Under the pieces are notes generated by a model, which was not told the DNA's origin, did no database searches, and worked only from the letters and a program-made list of their open reading frames with translations. The position numbers and the translations under genes are program-made. From the NCBI GenBank assembly GCA_000469685.2, contig LS997565.1:17077293-17141292 (forward strand): 64,000 bases of DNA, read 5' to 3'. Source of the stretch: Haemonchus contortus (taxonomy: Eukaryota; Nematoda; Chromadorea; Rhabditida; Trichostrongylidae). Positions 35,092 through 49,300 of the stretch are shown here, piece by piece (within the stretch, counting starts at the first letter, position 1; the number at the start of each line of letters is the position of its first letter).

Positions 35092-35295
35092 TATCAATGC
35101 CTGCCCAGGTCAACCAACCCTTCCATCCCTCAGGCGTCGGTTAATTTGTACCTAACTCCTTAGAGGGTAAAAGCACTGACTGCACATGGGCTGGCCAACG
35201 CAATTCGTTTTATAGACCACACACATGCGAGCCCTGCTACGATTCTTGATGGAAGTCAACTGCCGTGGCGCATCTCAAAATGACTAGTGCAAAAG
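35092..35295 (+). repeat. tRNA-derived SINE, 5'-truncated
   Basis: It matches full-length copies from 'tgcccag-tcaaccaa' through 'aaaagcactgac' and 'ctggcca-cgcaatt' to 'gcgcatctcaaaa'. The promoter-like 5' end is missing; the copy abuts the RTE tail. Confidence 0.7.
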
Positions 35296-35544
35296 ACTTT
35301 ACTCTTATCCCCTATAAACTACGTTCGCGTAACGCGTTGTAGCGAGAGTAGCTTTTTTCTGATGTCCTTATTTGAAACCTTTCCTCAGTAGTTCAATGGC
35401 TGTACCTACGAAAGCGATATTGCTAGGCACACGATATTTCTTTTGGAAGTGATTCAGTTTCTAGTGGGTGGATGACCATTTTGTTTCGAATACGGTTAGG
35501 GTGTGGAGCACTGCGATGAAGATAGCCAGTCAAGCCCCTATTTG

Positions 35545-35755
35545 GGATGCGCCTCCACATACGACTCCCATTCGAAATTTGAATGCATGTGTGGCCTACA
35601 CCATGACTTGCGGTGGCCGGCCGATAAGTCCAGTCGAGTCTGGTACCAATTACCCGCCTCTGAAGGATGGAAGCTTTGCTGGCCTTATCGAGGATCGAGC
35701 CGTGGATAACGCACGTGTGACAGTGCGCTTTTCTCACTACATCACCTCCGCCTAG
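35545..35755 (-). repeat. tRNA-derived SINE, reverse orientation
   Basis: The reverse complement runs from the tail ('gatgcgcctccacata') to the promoter-like end ('actacatcacctccgcc'), with 'gagtctggtaccaatta' in the middle. Internal deletions shorten it. Confidence 0.7.
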
Positions 35756-35839
35756 CGCTGAGTTATAAGCCGAAAAGTTATCCACATCATGATTATGCCC
35801 AGAAAAACGGTATTCACAGGAAATAATGTGAAGACAGCA

Positions 35840-35960
35840 GAGACTGGACATTACTCAAATCATCTCCGCTTTGCAGACGACGTCCTGCTTATAAAACATT
35901 GAGCAGGCGGAAAGAAAAACATAAAATAAAGCTTTTAAAACAGACTAAGATATACCGAAA
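35840..35960 (+). pseudogene. Scrap of reverse transcriptase (FADD box)
   Basis: One frame reads NHLRFADDVLLIKH followed by a stop. This is the catalytic LRFADD core of an RTE-like reverse transcriptase, but only about 40 codons can be followed. Sequence from 35960 to 37361 contains only short frames in mixed phases and no exon chain I can support. Confidence 0.6.
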
Positions 35961-37361
35961 GAAACCTGGATGTAGCTTGAGGTGTTGTGGTAGACCTACG
36001 GATTACATTATCTGTACCATCTGTCAATCCGTCAATCATCGATTTCCTTGAGGGGGCGCCAGTGACGACTCCATTTGTCCCTGTCGCGAGCCAAGGTTGT
36101 TCAGTGAATCGTACTTGGTCATGGGGCAGAGCTTTCCTTTCATTTGGAGCTTCGGTGAAGAAGGCTGACCATCGCGCTGGAGAAGGTGCTGGTGTTCGTT
36201 TGACGTCCAGTAATCTGGTGCGGAATTCCCCGCATTGCTGACCTCATACTTCTGCACAACATTGTCGTAGGGCCCAGAGGTGACGAGCAGGAGGTGCAGT
36301 AGCAGTGAACGGCGAGCTTGATGGTGGGACACAGACGCTGGCGACTGTACTCCTCGAGAAGCCGGCGGCGAGCACTAAATACGTGTGATGAGAAGAGTCA
36401 CGATACAGTGAGTAGAAATTCCCATGCGCGAGGTTAAGCAATGTTGCACAATGAGAAAAGCGGCTCCCTTTGATCTATGATTCCCACTTTCGACTAGAAC
36501 ACTACTCAGGTGATACGACCTCACTTTTCATAGCTTCCTTTACAGACAGTTGTGTTTCCAACGCTCCAATACTCTTTGGATTACGGTCACTCTTCCACCT
36601 ACAGACTTGCAGTGTCTCGCAGACTCTTACAGACCCGAGATATGCAGTCAGTAAAGCTCTGGCTCTGAATCATCATTTAGTTAGCGAGGGTGAAATTATG
36701 CAGAAATCAGCGTTGCCGTCATGCCAAAAGGGTTGTAATTAATTCTGAGCTTCATTTCCATGACCGTTGTGTGGTAGAGCCGCCGCATGAGCCAGCAGGG
36801 GGACGAGACAACCTTCTTTTAGAAACGGCTATTAAAGAACAATCCCTATGAGTCGCTTTTACTGGGCAGTATTCACACCGCCACAATAAAGTGTCTTTTG
36901 CGTGCATATATAACAATGATGAGGGACCATGCTCGTCTAAAAAACGGTACGCTTCTCGTTGGAATACCATCCGGCTAGTTATAACCAGATTGCGTAATGA
37001 TTTCATGGCGCATCCCTATATTGCTGATGTTGAACAACTTGCACTTCGATAAAGCGCTTTCCACCGCCATTTCACGCCGCTGTAAAAGGCAGAATGTCAT
37101 TTTGATGAGAAAAGCTTGAATTAAACGTTGATTAGCTGAATGCTTTCGCTATTCTGCCTGAGTTCGAACTATTACACCAACGGGAACGACGGAAACGACA
37201 ATCTTGGTATTCGTCGGTGCTGATCCTTTGAGCCTATACTAATTGCTTGTGGCGCTCTACACGTCGAGAATGTCTAAGGAGCAGATGGTATATTGTTCTT
37301 CTTCATGTCATGCTGGAGCCTTACGCTGTTGCCAGAAAACGAATTAACAACTAACTTGTAG

Positions 37362-40300
37362 ATGTCGTTCAATTCTGCTGATACACCATCTTCGCTGTAC
37401 TTATTGGTCGACGAACATGCTGGCGGCATTCTAGTTCCATGGATAAAATACTCACGGTCAACAGGAGACTACAGTATTCTCGAGGAGTATCTGGACACGG
37501 CTGTGCGTTCCCACTGGGTTCATTGACTGCTCTTAAGTGTGGTACTTATAAGATGTTTTTAAAGAGAAGTTCGGCTCAAATCGTTTCGCGTATAGGAGTC
37601 GAAAACTGGAAAAGGATTAGATTATTGCGCCTTGTCAGCAAAAAATTAACTTTCCTTATTGGGTGTTTGGAAAGGATTGAATTAACATCTCGAGAAAAGG
37701 AATCTATGAAACGAATGCTTCACTCTTAGAAATTTGCTCAATTTGCTCGAAAAGAAGCGAATTTGCCTTCAAAGAAGAGTAAAAAAAATAACCTCTCTCC
37801 TCCGCTGTGGGTACCTCCGTTCCTGGAGTTTCGATATCCCTCAGTTCTCGTTATGCAAAGCGAAAACGACCGAGCTTTCAGATATTCGTTTTCAGCGATC
37901 TCTCAGATCTCGAAAATTTTTTAATGGATGCTTCAACTACATAAATACTGGTTTTGTGAGGTGGTATCCCAGCTCAACTGGAACATGTATATTAGGAATT
38001 ACTCAGAAGAAGCTTTGTGATCATTTCAGGTCAAGTCCTTTCTCTATAATGGTGGAAAGGGAAAACTTGTCTCTATCTCTGTACTGGTGAAGCGCAGAAA
38101 CAAGGAGGTGTGAAGACTTTATCGGAACTTTTGCGCGTAGATTGAAGTAAAAGATAGAGATTCGTTCCATAGAGTATATTCAGAGGAATTCTCAACTTGG
38201 AGCCCTTCGAAGAAAAAAAGGTCGAGGAAAAAGCGGTCCCAACATTCTCGACGATATCAATCAAGATCGCCTCGGTGCCGATGATTTCCTAAAAGGTGAC
38301 GCTCAACGGGTTTCTCTAAGGCTCTGCTGATTTAATGAGGAAGATTCAGCTCTTAAAATCCTCGATGGATTCAGTGCATGTGGTCAGAAAGTGTTCAAAT
38401 ACCGCGAGTTGGTCTGGGATATAGAACAACGAGGTGTGCCTTTTTCACAAACGACTCGATCGAGGTAGAATCATGGCCCAAGAGAAACAATCTTTTAGGT
38501 AGAATGGGCGAAAATCTTCTGCACATATGCCTGCTGCATAATACCGCTGACATGAACGACTTGGCCAAGCAGATTGTCAATCGGTTCCCGAAAATAGTCA
38601 ACGATATCTTCATTTCTGAGGACTACTATGGTATGGTAGAGCATCATGAGTCGGAAATGAAGTTCAGAATCTTCTCCAGTTGAAAGATTATCGAACAAGC
38701 GCTTCAATTTCCATTACCCGTACAATTCTTCTGCCGTCAATAGGTAACTGATGACGGCTTCATATGTACGTCTTCGCCCGAAGGATGTAGCTACCTTCAA
38801 TTACCAATAGTATTCATGTGATGAAAGCTATGAACTGAAAGTGGAAACTTTTTGCAGCCGAGAAGTTTGCAAAATTGCAAACAAACATAAGAGTAAATTT
38901 GAGAAACCTCATATACTTCAGACTTTACATCACCTGCAGAAGACCCAAGCGTAATGAGTGACTCGAGCAATACCTAGTTAGGTCATTGATGATCCAAGAA
39001 ACTTTTTGAATGTTTTCAGGACTTTCGCCACTCCATCAGGCAATTGTCAACGAGGATGTCGAGATGGTATACTTTCTATGTAAAAAAGGAGCCGATGTAC
39101 ATCAACGGTAACATCCTACTATACATAACAAGCTAAGTGTGTCTGTAGGTTTGTTGGAGTGTGTGTTTGGCCGGAAATTCATAACTTCTGTTCTCTTGGA
39201 CTAGAGTATTCAAGTACAGTACAGGCTAAAAGTGCAGGCAACAGGATGGGAACACTGTTGAAAGGTGGCACGACTGGACTCCGCTTCAGTGGGTGCGAGA
39301 AATTTTTTGATTAGGACCTAGAGCCTTTTATTTGGTATGAGCACAGGCGACGTCATGGCGTTTATTTAGTCATGGTAGGTGGGAGGAAGTCAATGAATTG
39401 CATCCTGTGTCGAGAGGCGCGGGGGATGCAGGGGCGGAGCGTGCGGAATGAGCGTAATCGGTCTAAAATTGTGAAGTAAATTATGAACGAGTGAAGAGTA
39501 AATCAAGGCCCTTAAACACACGGGACCTGAGCAGCACTCCGCTCGGGGCGCGTGCAAAGTGTGTCGGTCGAGGAGTGTGTTCCACAAGAGTTCCTGCTCG
39601 CTTGGTCCCGTGTCCAAAATGGAAGAGTGCATGCGGAGGGTCAACTTCCAACAAAGAGGTGGAGAGTTCGGCGTTAGCCATGCGATACGGCTGTAATTGA
39701 AGGTATGCTTCCTTCTTCATGCACATGCTTGTAGTCAAAAGGAAATTCGAAAGGCAATCTCGAGAATCTTCCGCCAGAGCCAAGTAAGTTAGGAAATGTT
39801 GCGAACTACGAGCCAATGGAAGCTCAGCCTAATCCGTGTGCCTCTTTTTCACACTAAGGTTACATGAGAAAATGCGTTTCGTTTCGCGCGTCCCTCGAAA
39901 CTAGGTGACACCGCAGCCGTTGCGCGCGGGCTGTCAGCCCGCGATCTTTGACAAATGTCGCAGATGTCAGCGGGGCATACGAATTGCGCTTGGTCCACGC
40001 AGCAGCTTAAAGTGAAGATAGATGATAGTGAAGATGAAGATAATACGGACTAGTGCAAATCATTCGCTCCACTGATACTTAGTGGTACTGTAATGGCATA
40101 TCGAGATCGCAGTGGGCTGCACGCGCGCTAAGTGGTGGGGGGGGGGTGGCCCAGTTTCGACGGACGCGCGGAACGGACGTTCCCTACATCGGAGGCGCCA
40201 AAACGATTCTGCCCTTTTGCACAGGCCGAGTTATCCATGAACAAACAAACATTCGTAAACATTAATCAGAGGGATCAAGTGAGACACACAAGAACAGAGT

Positions 40301-43300
40301 AGACTAGAGGATGTAATTGATTCCCGGAGTACAGTTTACAGCTGATGCCGCTAATGTTGCCGATGTCGTCTGTAAGCGTAATCTCAAAGTCTACGGTGAA
40401 CTGGGTGATAATTGCAGTCATCACTGGTTCCGATCTTTAAAAAATGGAACATTACTTCGTTAGAGAGCTTTGTTACTCTACAACAGTGCTCTTTGTATTT
40501 TATTGATGAACGCTAGATGAATCTGAGCTAGTTGGTCATTTCCCCTCCTGAACTCCTGAAACAGATTTTAATGTAAAACATGAGAGTGTTTATGAAAATA
40601 AAGTTCTCAAAAAAGTAAATAATTTTTTCGGAACGAAAAATTCTGCAAGGAACGTGGCCTCTAAGTATTTTCTGAATAGAGCTTCAGATTTTCACTTTTG
40701 CTTACTAACTTCCTTGACAATATGAATCAAAAAATACCATTTCAGATGTTATGGTTCATTTTTCTGTGCCGACGATCAGAAAGCTTCTCGTACGGATTCT
40801 CTGGAACATGAGTGGGTGGACCTCGTACAGAACACTCGTTACACAGGGTAGGCTATTGCCACAGTCGGAGGCATACGTATTTCATTTTTTTCTAACAATA
40901 AGAGTCAGGGGTGGAGTATAATATAAACTCGAAATTACACTTCCCCTCTTCTTAATTCAGCCAAAGGGTTCGGTACTATATTTCTCACTAACACCATCCA
41001 AAACTGTAAATATTATAATGAAATAGGCCTTACGTTGCTTGCTGCTGCCGCTCATTTCTATCAGGTCAGACAATTCTCTGAGAGAAAAGGTTCATTGTTT
41101 TTGACTTCTTTTCTTTAGTGCCCAAATTGCTCGTTGTTGCAAATATTTTGGAGGTCCCTGGCTGTAATTCTTACCATTCAATTTACCTTCCTTCAATAAT
41201 GATAACTATCAATAACTTCCGGCGCATCCACCATTTTGAAGACGGTCTCGTTGTCAGTGAACAAGAAGTGAGCGTGTCTCTGGGGGTCAAGAGAAAGGCG
41301 TGGATTAGAGGGTTGAAAAATTTTTATTCCGTTACACCCAGGAGAAACTTGACACTGTGATAAAGCACACGATTCTCAGCTTGTTGGATATCCCATGTAA
41401 TGATTACCGTCAGTTCTCCTTTTCCAGGCAGATGTATTGGGGAGAGCTGCCACTGTCATTCGCTGCTTGCACTAATAATCAGGTATCAGAATGAACTATC
41501 AATTGTACATACTCAGCCCGCTGTCCACGGAACTGCAGTGAGCTTTCGATGATAAGCTTCTTTTCAATGGCTGTAGACGGGTTTTGATAAATAGAGCTAA
41601 GTTCGTGGACGGTGGACAAGTCCTGCTCTTAACTCCTGCTTTGTCTGTGAACCATCACGTAATCATTTCTACAAAATCCTCTCGTAGGATTGTTTTCGAC
41701 TTCTGAGAGCCTTCCGAGCCGACCCTAACAAGACTGATACCAACGGTAACACTGTTCTACACCTTACCGTCATTCATGATTTACCCGTGAGTTTTACAAC
41801 ATGCAAAATCAACGAAAATCACGAAAGCGTCGCAATTAAGGAGATGTTCACCTTGGCTTACAATAGTGGTGCATCCTTGAGCATAAGAAACAACCTCAAG
41901 CTGACTCCACTGGCTCTAGCCGCTCGGTTAGCCAACAAAAGGGTGAGTAGCCTCTGCGTGAACTTTCGGATGAGGGACTTGAAAAACTTTGAGCCAAGAA
42001 AAACTACGATATTCTGTTTCGCGATTTTCCGCCTGCTTATCGAGTTTCAGCGAGGCACCTCGGCTCCACACTGCCAAAGTTCTTGCTATATCAAAATATG
42101 GTGAATCTGGTCTCTGCCTGTAGATAATTAATTTGCACAGTAGCAACACTGAGCATAACCCTTCGACGAAATAAAGAAATCAACTCAGAATTTTTTCTCA
42201 TTGTTATGCTGCCATATTTTCACACCTTTAAGATGTTCTCTCTGTTGCTGGAGTGTGAAATGGACATTGTATGGAGGTACGGGAACATCGTGTGTAAGGC
42301 TTATCCTCTTGTGGAGATCGACAGTATACGCGAAGAAGACGGAGATCTCAATCCATGCTCAGTCCTTGCCAATGTCGTCTATGGGGTAAAAGAAGAGCAG
42401 TTCATGATGAAGTCGTTCGAGCAGTCAGTGAACATGCTACTTTCAGGATAAGAGCAGCCATCTTGATTTCTTTGATGGATTGCTAGAGGAACTCCTTGAA
42501 CGGAAATGGGAAGCGTTTGCAAAGCGAAGGTAAGGATTTGAACATGATATGTACACAAGTGATGAGCAGCAAATTGTAATGGTATGGGAATCGTGCTCTA
42601 ATCGCTGAATGATTGTAAACTAAAATGTTGGGGTTCAAAAAGGGGAACTATCAAAATGCCAAACACTCTTTTATCTCGGAATATGAAAAAGAGTATGACA
42701 CTAGAAAAAAACTTTGTGTTTTGCATAGCTCAAGATCCGGTTCATTTAAATCGGTTTGTGATCCATGTTCTTCACAAAGACTTCCAGTGATTCTTTAAAT
42801 GCAGATGAAAGTTGAAGTTGACTACGCAAACTTGATAGCTGAGTAATGAGCAGGTTATTCGGCACTAGGAGGGCTTGAACCGAAATCCGTACATTTCAAG
42901 CATCCTGCGATACTCTTGTATTACGAGATGGTATGGCATTTCGAAAATTGCTCATCAGTACTATCATGAAACAGCATCTCTTGAAATTGGGTTATAGGTG
43001 GTAAAGTGGCAAGTGGCGCACTATTACGTAGTCACACATGGTCACGGGTTCCGATCTCGGTCGATATCCACCTGGGCCGAACAAGCCTTGAATCCCTCCG
43101 GGGTCGGTTAATTGGTAACAGACTCGTCTAGTACAACGGCTGGCAACCGCAGTTCATTGTACAGGCCACATACGCATTCACTATGATTCTGAATCGAATA
43201 GGTGGGCGCATCCTTTAGAGAGATAGGCTATTGTCCCAAGCGCCTGCCTTTTTAATCTCTTGTGATTAATTTTCTGCAATGGGTGAAACCCTTGCTGAGT

Positions 43301-46300
43301 ATTGTTCCGACAGCCTAACTGAAGAACTGCTTATTTCGGTGGCCACTATCCGATTAGAGAATACAATTTTGCGGAGACCGAGGGGGGGCGGGGTAAGTAC
43401 ATAGCATGATGGTGTTGCACACCTTCCACCTGTGAGCAGGGAACAATAAGGCGAATGCACAATTGTAGAAGTCCCTAGCGAAAGGTCAAATATTTATTTA
43501 ACTCATTTCATTCCACTGGTTTCTCGGGCGTAGGTCTTCGTGGCGAACTCATTATATTCAAGATGCAGCACTTAAACAGTCATTTTTACGGCTTTGACAC
43601 AGTAAATTGTGATTTCAGGTTGTTTCAATCACTTTTTGGTTACTTATGGTTCCTTCTTGTATTTTACATCGCATTCGCGACACGCAACGTCACTGAATCG
43701 GTCTGTTTTTTGACAGTATCGGAGTTTAGAACATCAGCGATGTTTGAGCGGAATCAATCAAAATCCACATAGGAAGTCTCTAGCGATGTTTCACATATAT
43801 ATTTGTCTACCCTCTCTTCATTGAATCACTAAGGACAGGTTATCAGCAGCAAAATGTACAGCACGATCCACGTTTTTAGAGTAGACGAACTGCTGGGAAA
43901 GAGAATATCGGACAATCATATTGGCTGGCGACCCAAAAAGCACCATAATTTTGGTTTTTCCCATGAATACACGTTCAATCAGCCGACAATTAGGAAGGTT
44001 GATTCTTCTTCTGTGACACAGCCACTGTACATGTTAATGAGCAGAGGACCAGGGAGCAGGGAGCAGATTCGAATACAATTCGCTCTCATGTGTTCGTCCG
44101 GGAACGATACATTTCTGAACACTCAAACTTTCTCATCCAGAGTATGTGCGATAAGTCACAACAGCTATACTTACCCCTCATGACCCATCAAAAGTACGAC
44201 GGCTGACTTACCAAGGACTAGCTTTCTCGTTCCTCTTCCTATTAACACTGGATCTCTCATTTCGGAAGAACACGTAATGGCCACTAACACCCCTTCTCTA
44301 CCAAGCTCGCATTGCTGAAATCGGCAAAGCGTGCTCTCTGAGAATGGGCTTTTGCTGGATATGAAGGCCCTCAACTTATTGCGCTTCCAGTAAGCATAGT
44401 CGTTGACTAACAATCGTTGACTATCTGGGAATATCATTCCCTAAATCAGTGAGGTGTAGTGCAGTAGTATCGAAATTGTCGCATCGCGGCGAGAGGGACT
44501 CTGCGCACGAAGGAATGTAGCGGAGTGCAGCAGCAGGTAGGAAATACAGGAAAAGAAGAATTAACAGTAGAATCATGCCTGAAATAATGATTGCATATCG
44601 ATTGAGCTGTATGAATACGCTAGAGCTGTAATAATGGCGAAGCGGATGGTCCGCGACAGCCGTGTGCGGCGAATCGATTTCACAAAACCGATTCTACTGC
44701 CCGTCTCCCTAGAATGTATCCCGGTTTGCACAACTTGTTGTGTAGGCATAGTGGAAACAAGTATTTAAACTCGTAAACTTGGAAGGATAATGCCAGCGTT
44801 GAGGTGTCCATAAAGAATTATTTCTCACGCTTAATCATTCCCAGGTTCTCTCCTCCAATTACATCTGTATTCTTCTAACACGCTTGAAGTTGATTGAATT
44901 TTTCCTCTTTACATCCACTTTGTAGTACGAGGAAGAAGGAGATAGTCTGCCCTTGAACATGACCGACTTCAACGACGTCATTATCACGGTGCAACATTTG
45001 TCACATTTCGAGAGCGGACGTAATGAGCCTCTACAAAAACACTGCCATCTATGGAATTATAATGGCGGCAAAAAACAGATGGTCTGAACCTTTCAGCCTT
45101 ACCTCCAGTTTCAGAAGCTTATGATTGTGCTTGAATCAACTTCTAATTAAGCTTCGATTTTGCTGTGAAATCCTCACTCTGTTGGCAGTGCTGGTTCGGA
45201 CAACCAAAGACATCGTGGACATGCAACAGATTGGAATGAAGCGTTGGTGGTTAGCCATGGTGAGATTACCTTTCCCAGAAGAGAAATAGGTTCAAAAGAC
45301 GATGATCTTATCTACTTTCAGAGCGCCTTTCCTGAAAAGGTTCTACACAAGGTTTCTCAGCTCACTCTGCTACTCATCGTTCCCATTCGTACGGCCTGCT
45401 TTCTGCATCCAGTGATGCTTCTACTCGAAAATGTTATGACAATTACCGTCGTTTTGATGACTACCATGCATTTCCTTTTCTATTGCCGGTAATGATACAC
45501 AAAAGGCTTGATCTTCTGCACTATCATAATTCCCCCACACAGGGGCATGAAATTCGTCGGTCCATTCGTGTTGATGGTCTACAAGATTATTGTTCGCGAT
45601 ATGTTGCGTTTTCTTCTCATCTACTCAGTATTCGTACTAGGATTTGCCCAAGGTGAATTATTCAGTTTTTCTTGAACTATGGAACTACCGTAGGCAACAT
45701 TACTTCAGCGTTCTACGTAATATTCCACTCTTGCGAAATGGCTGAAAAGAACTATCAAGAAGAACATGGTTTGCATCCGGACGACGATTACAGAGGAAAG
45801 TAAGTGATTGCTGGGCAATGAGAGAAAAGAGGGATGTAAAGTAAATAGTGCAGGATAGGAGGAGACTATGGAGTCTACGTAGAAGCGGAGTTGCTGCTGT
45901 CCAGAAATAGGTAAAAGTCAACGAAACAATGAGAGATTGAGAGCAGGGAAGGAGTCACTGAGCCTGAAACATGGAAGTTCCGTAAATGTTTACGATACTT
46001 TTCAACTACGGGTTGACGAGCTTCGGGAGACTCCCTTCAAGCTTTACAACCTTTTGTAAAATGACTGGAAAAGAATCTAACTCGAGATATGTAGCCATGA
46101 TAGCATAATTTTAGTAATCATAAAAAATTCAGTGAAAATGCAGGTCTATGAGGGGGCCTCTTATTTCATGTTGTTCATTATTGTGGGGGTCTCTCTCTTT
46201 CCAAGCAGTTTACCGCTGCTTTCAGTAACAGGTCAACCGTAGGACAGGGGGGGGGACGGTACGAACGTGCGTCCAAGGGTGCGCGCGGCGAAGTTCGTGA

Positions 46301-49300
46301 TGATTTGTACGGCTGCGGCACCGATTTTCGGGGCACAAACTCAAAGTAGTGTAGTTAAGTAGAGTCGGATGATCTTCCTAATCCACTCTATTTGAAATTT
46401 GGGCCCAAATGACAAGCGCCAAACTCGTTCAAACCATTATGAACTTTGCCGCGCGCATCCTCGGACGCACGTTCGTACACATACCCTAGGACAGGGGATC
46501 CCCATAGGAAAACTGATCTTGCCCTTTCGGGGAGGATCTGTAGGTGCATCTCGTCTGTAAGTGCAAAGAAATGACTGTGGCCTCTCCGTCCCCTTCCCCA
46601 ATCGAACATCGAGGAGGCTGTGTGCAAATGTGTTGAACGCACACTTTCCTGATCCTGTTTGAGAAGGCATATAACCCGTCAAGAGGGAAACAGTGATCAT
46701 ATTGGTTCAGGAGTCTTTTCGTGACGGTCCTGGTCTAGCCGTCCAGAGACGTTGTCAGGAGAGATGAACCTAGAAGGACAGAAGGAGATGGAATTATAAA
46801 GCATCTTCACACATTTATATTGTATCAACATGATAAGAAAGTGTATTATATTCATTCCCAAGTTTCTGAACAAATTTCCCAGAAAACTACCCAGAACAGA
46901 AAGTTTCCCAGAACTTCCCATTAACATTTTGTTTATGTTATCCAATTTTCGTACCTCTCAAAAATTAATACTCTCGCTTATCCCTGTTAGTACGAAGAAC
47001 AGAAGAGTGAAAAATCATGGGCACGACATGGGCTGACATTATGGGCATGCGAGGTAACCCCCAAACACCATGCCCGCTCGCTACTCATAGTAATCATGGA
47101 GGTACATACCGTATGTATCCAGAACTAAACAACATCATTTTGTATGAGTACGGTGTACATAGCTCTTCTCGGTCTTCCTAGGAAACCATACAAACTACTT
47201 TCTGATTCCTTCCAAGTCATTGTCAGCAAGGAAGTGAGAAGCAACAAAAAGAAACAAAAATGAAAAGAGTAAAAAGCGTCTATAGTTCACTCATTCTCTA
47301 GCAACTCTACACCTTCAGATTCGAAAATATAATGAACTCGCCACGTGAAGCTTTGATGAGAATGATCATTATGAGTGTTGGCGAATTTGGCGCATTCTAC
47401 AAGAATCTCAACGACTGCAAAAGCCGTGTGGCCCTTCAGGGCAAGGTATGGTCACATTGCTCATATCTGCTATTTCCAAGCCTCTCTGGCTACACAAATC
47501 ACTGCATTCAGGTATTTTTCTCTATCTACGAGCTGCTGGTGACTTTGATGTTACTAAACTTGCTGATCGCTATGATGACCAGAACCTACGAGAAGATAGC
47601 CGAAACAGAAAAAGAATGGAAAAGACAGGTACTCACTATTTTTTTGGTGTAGCGCAGTTGAATCGTATTTGTCGCTTCGCGATGAGAGCGACGTCGCGCC
47701 AAGGAACGTAGCACAATGAAGCAGAAGCAGCGTAACAAGAAAGGAATACCCTCGAATGCGACTATGAATGGAAGTGGAACTGAGAGGCGTTCCAAAAAAG
47801 CGATTCAGCAACACCATAGACTTAATCCTTCGATTGCAGAACGAAAATAAAGCAACTAGAAGTTTTTATAAGGGCGTAGCTTCCATATACGAACAAAGGA
47901 TGGTTTTAGTCGAGCCCCAAACTTTAAAAACTCTCTAAACCTAAAGCGCTAACTTTGTTTGTCCGTCGTGGAGAGGGAAGGTTCTCCCGTTCGGAGACGC
48001 ACACGGCAAATTTCGCGGGGAAATCCGTGCGATTTGAGCGACTTTGGAGCCCATCGTGGCTTGAATTTTGAAGTAGAGAGGATAAGCTGATCCTACTATT
48101 CTACTCTACTTCAAATTATTCTTTACTCCAAACTTGTGGCAAGATGGGCGTTAGAGTTATTCAAATCGCCGCGAATTTTCCGCGCCGTTTGCTGCGTACG
48201 CCTCCAAGCGGGTGAATGTACCCTCACCCGCCTGTTTCGCTGCTTTCATAGTCCACGATTTGGCCAGCGACCGATCGCGTGGCCGATCGCGCGACCGATC
48301 GCTTGGCGGCGCCCATGACTAGCGATCGCGACCGATCGCGCGACCAGTCGCTGGCCTAATCGTAGACTATAAAAGAAGCCTCTGTATGTCGCTCCGAGTG
48401 TCAGTCCGAAAAAAGTCACCTGGGCGTTGTGGGGATTGCGCAATGTCACGTGGGCTCATGTTAACATAGGTAGAAAGTCTATTAGCTTCGCCGTCATTAC
48501 AGCACTAGCGTTCTTTATACAGCTCAGTCGCTATGCAGTTAATACTTTTGGCATGATTCTAATGTTAGTCCTTTTGTTCTTGTATGTCTTACTTGCTGCT
48601 GAATTCTGCTACATTCTTTCGCGCGCGGCGTCTCTCTCGCCGCGACGCGACAATTTCGTTCCTACTGCACCAAACCTCTACTTATACTATTTACACTGAC
48701 CCCCTAACCAATACCACTACATGGGAATGTTCCTATGTTCTTCTTGAATAAAACTGTAGATAAGCATTCGTGGGCATGTGATGCACGCGCTAGCGTGTCC
48801 AGCTCAACTGGTTATTATGAAGGAGGAACGTCAGTAAGAGAACATATCAAAATACTGGCATGTTTCGAGCACGGGCTCCTACTAGGATCAAATTTTTGAT
48901 TGATTTTTTTGCTTCTTTGATTTGTTGATTCAATGAAGGTGAATTCATATCTAACACATGTTCCAGTGGGCGCAGGTGATTCTCATGTTGGAACAATCGT
49001 TGACAAATGCCGAGCGTACAATGGCTATATACAGTTACTCACGACCACTTCGCAGTGACAAATCCCGTCGAGCATTTGTTGTACGACTCAAATCTGACGT
49101 TAGTGCGCCTTTCCAAAGGTTCAAATCTATACGAAACCGACTCACCTCATGGCTATATTTTTGATCTATTTTTTCCTGCTATCAGCTTTCTAAGAATCCA
49201 GAGTGAGATTAAATGTTTGTTCGGAAAGATAATGAGAGCATTGTCCTCTTCAATTACAATGATTACACAAAACAGTGAAAATCTGCGATATTCGAGTACC

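Noticed and set aside
41118..41360. TRPV exon candidate in an 80-codon frame
   Set aside because: No channel-like motif. The exon at 41428 continues the ankyrin domain in phase without it.
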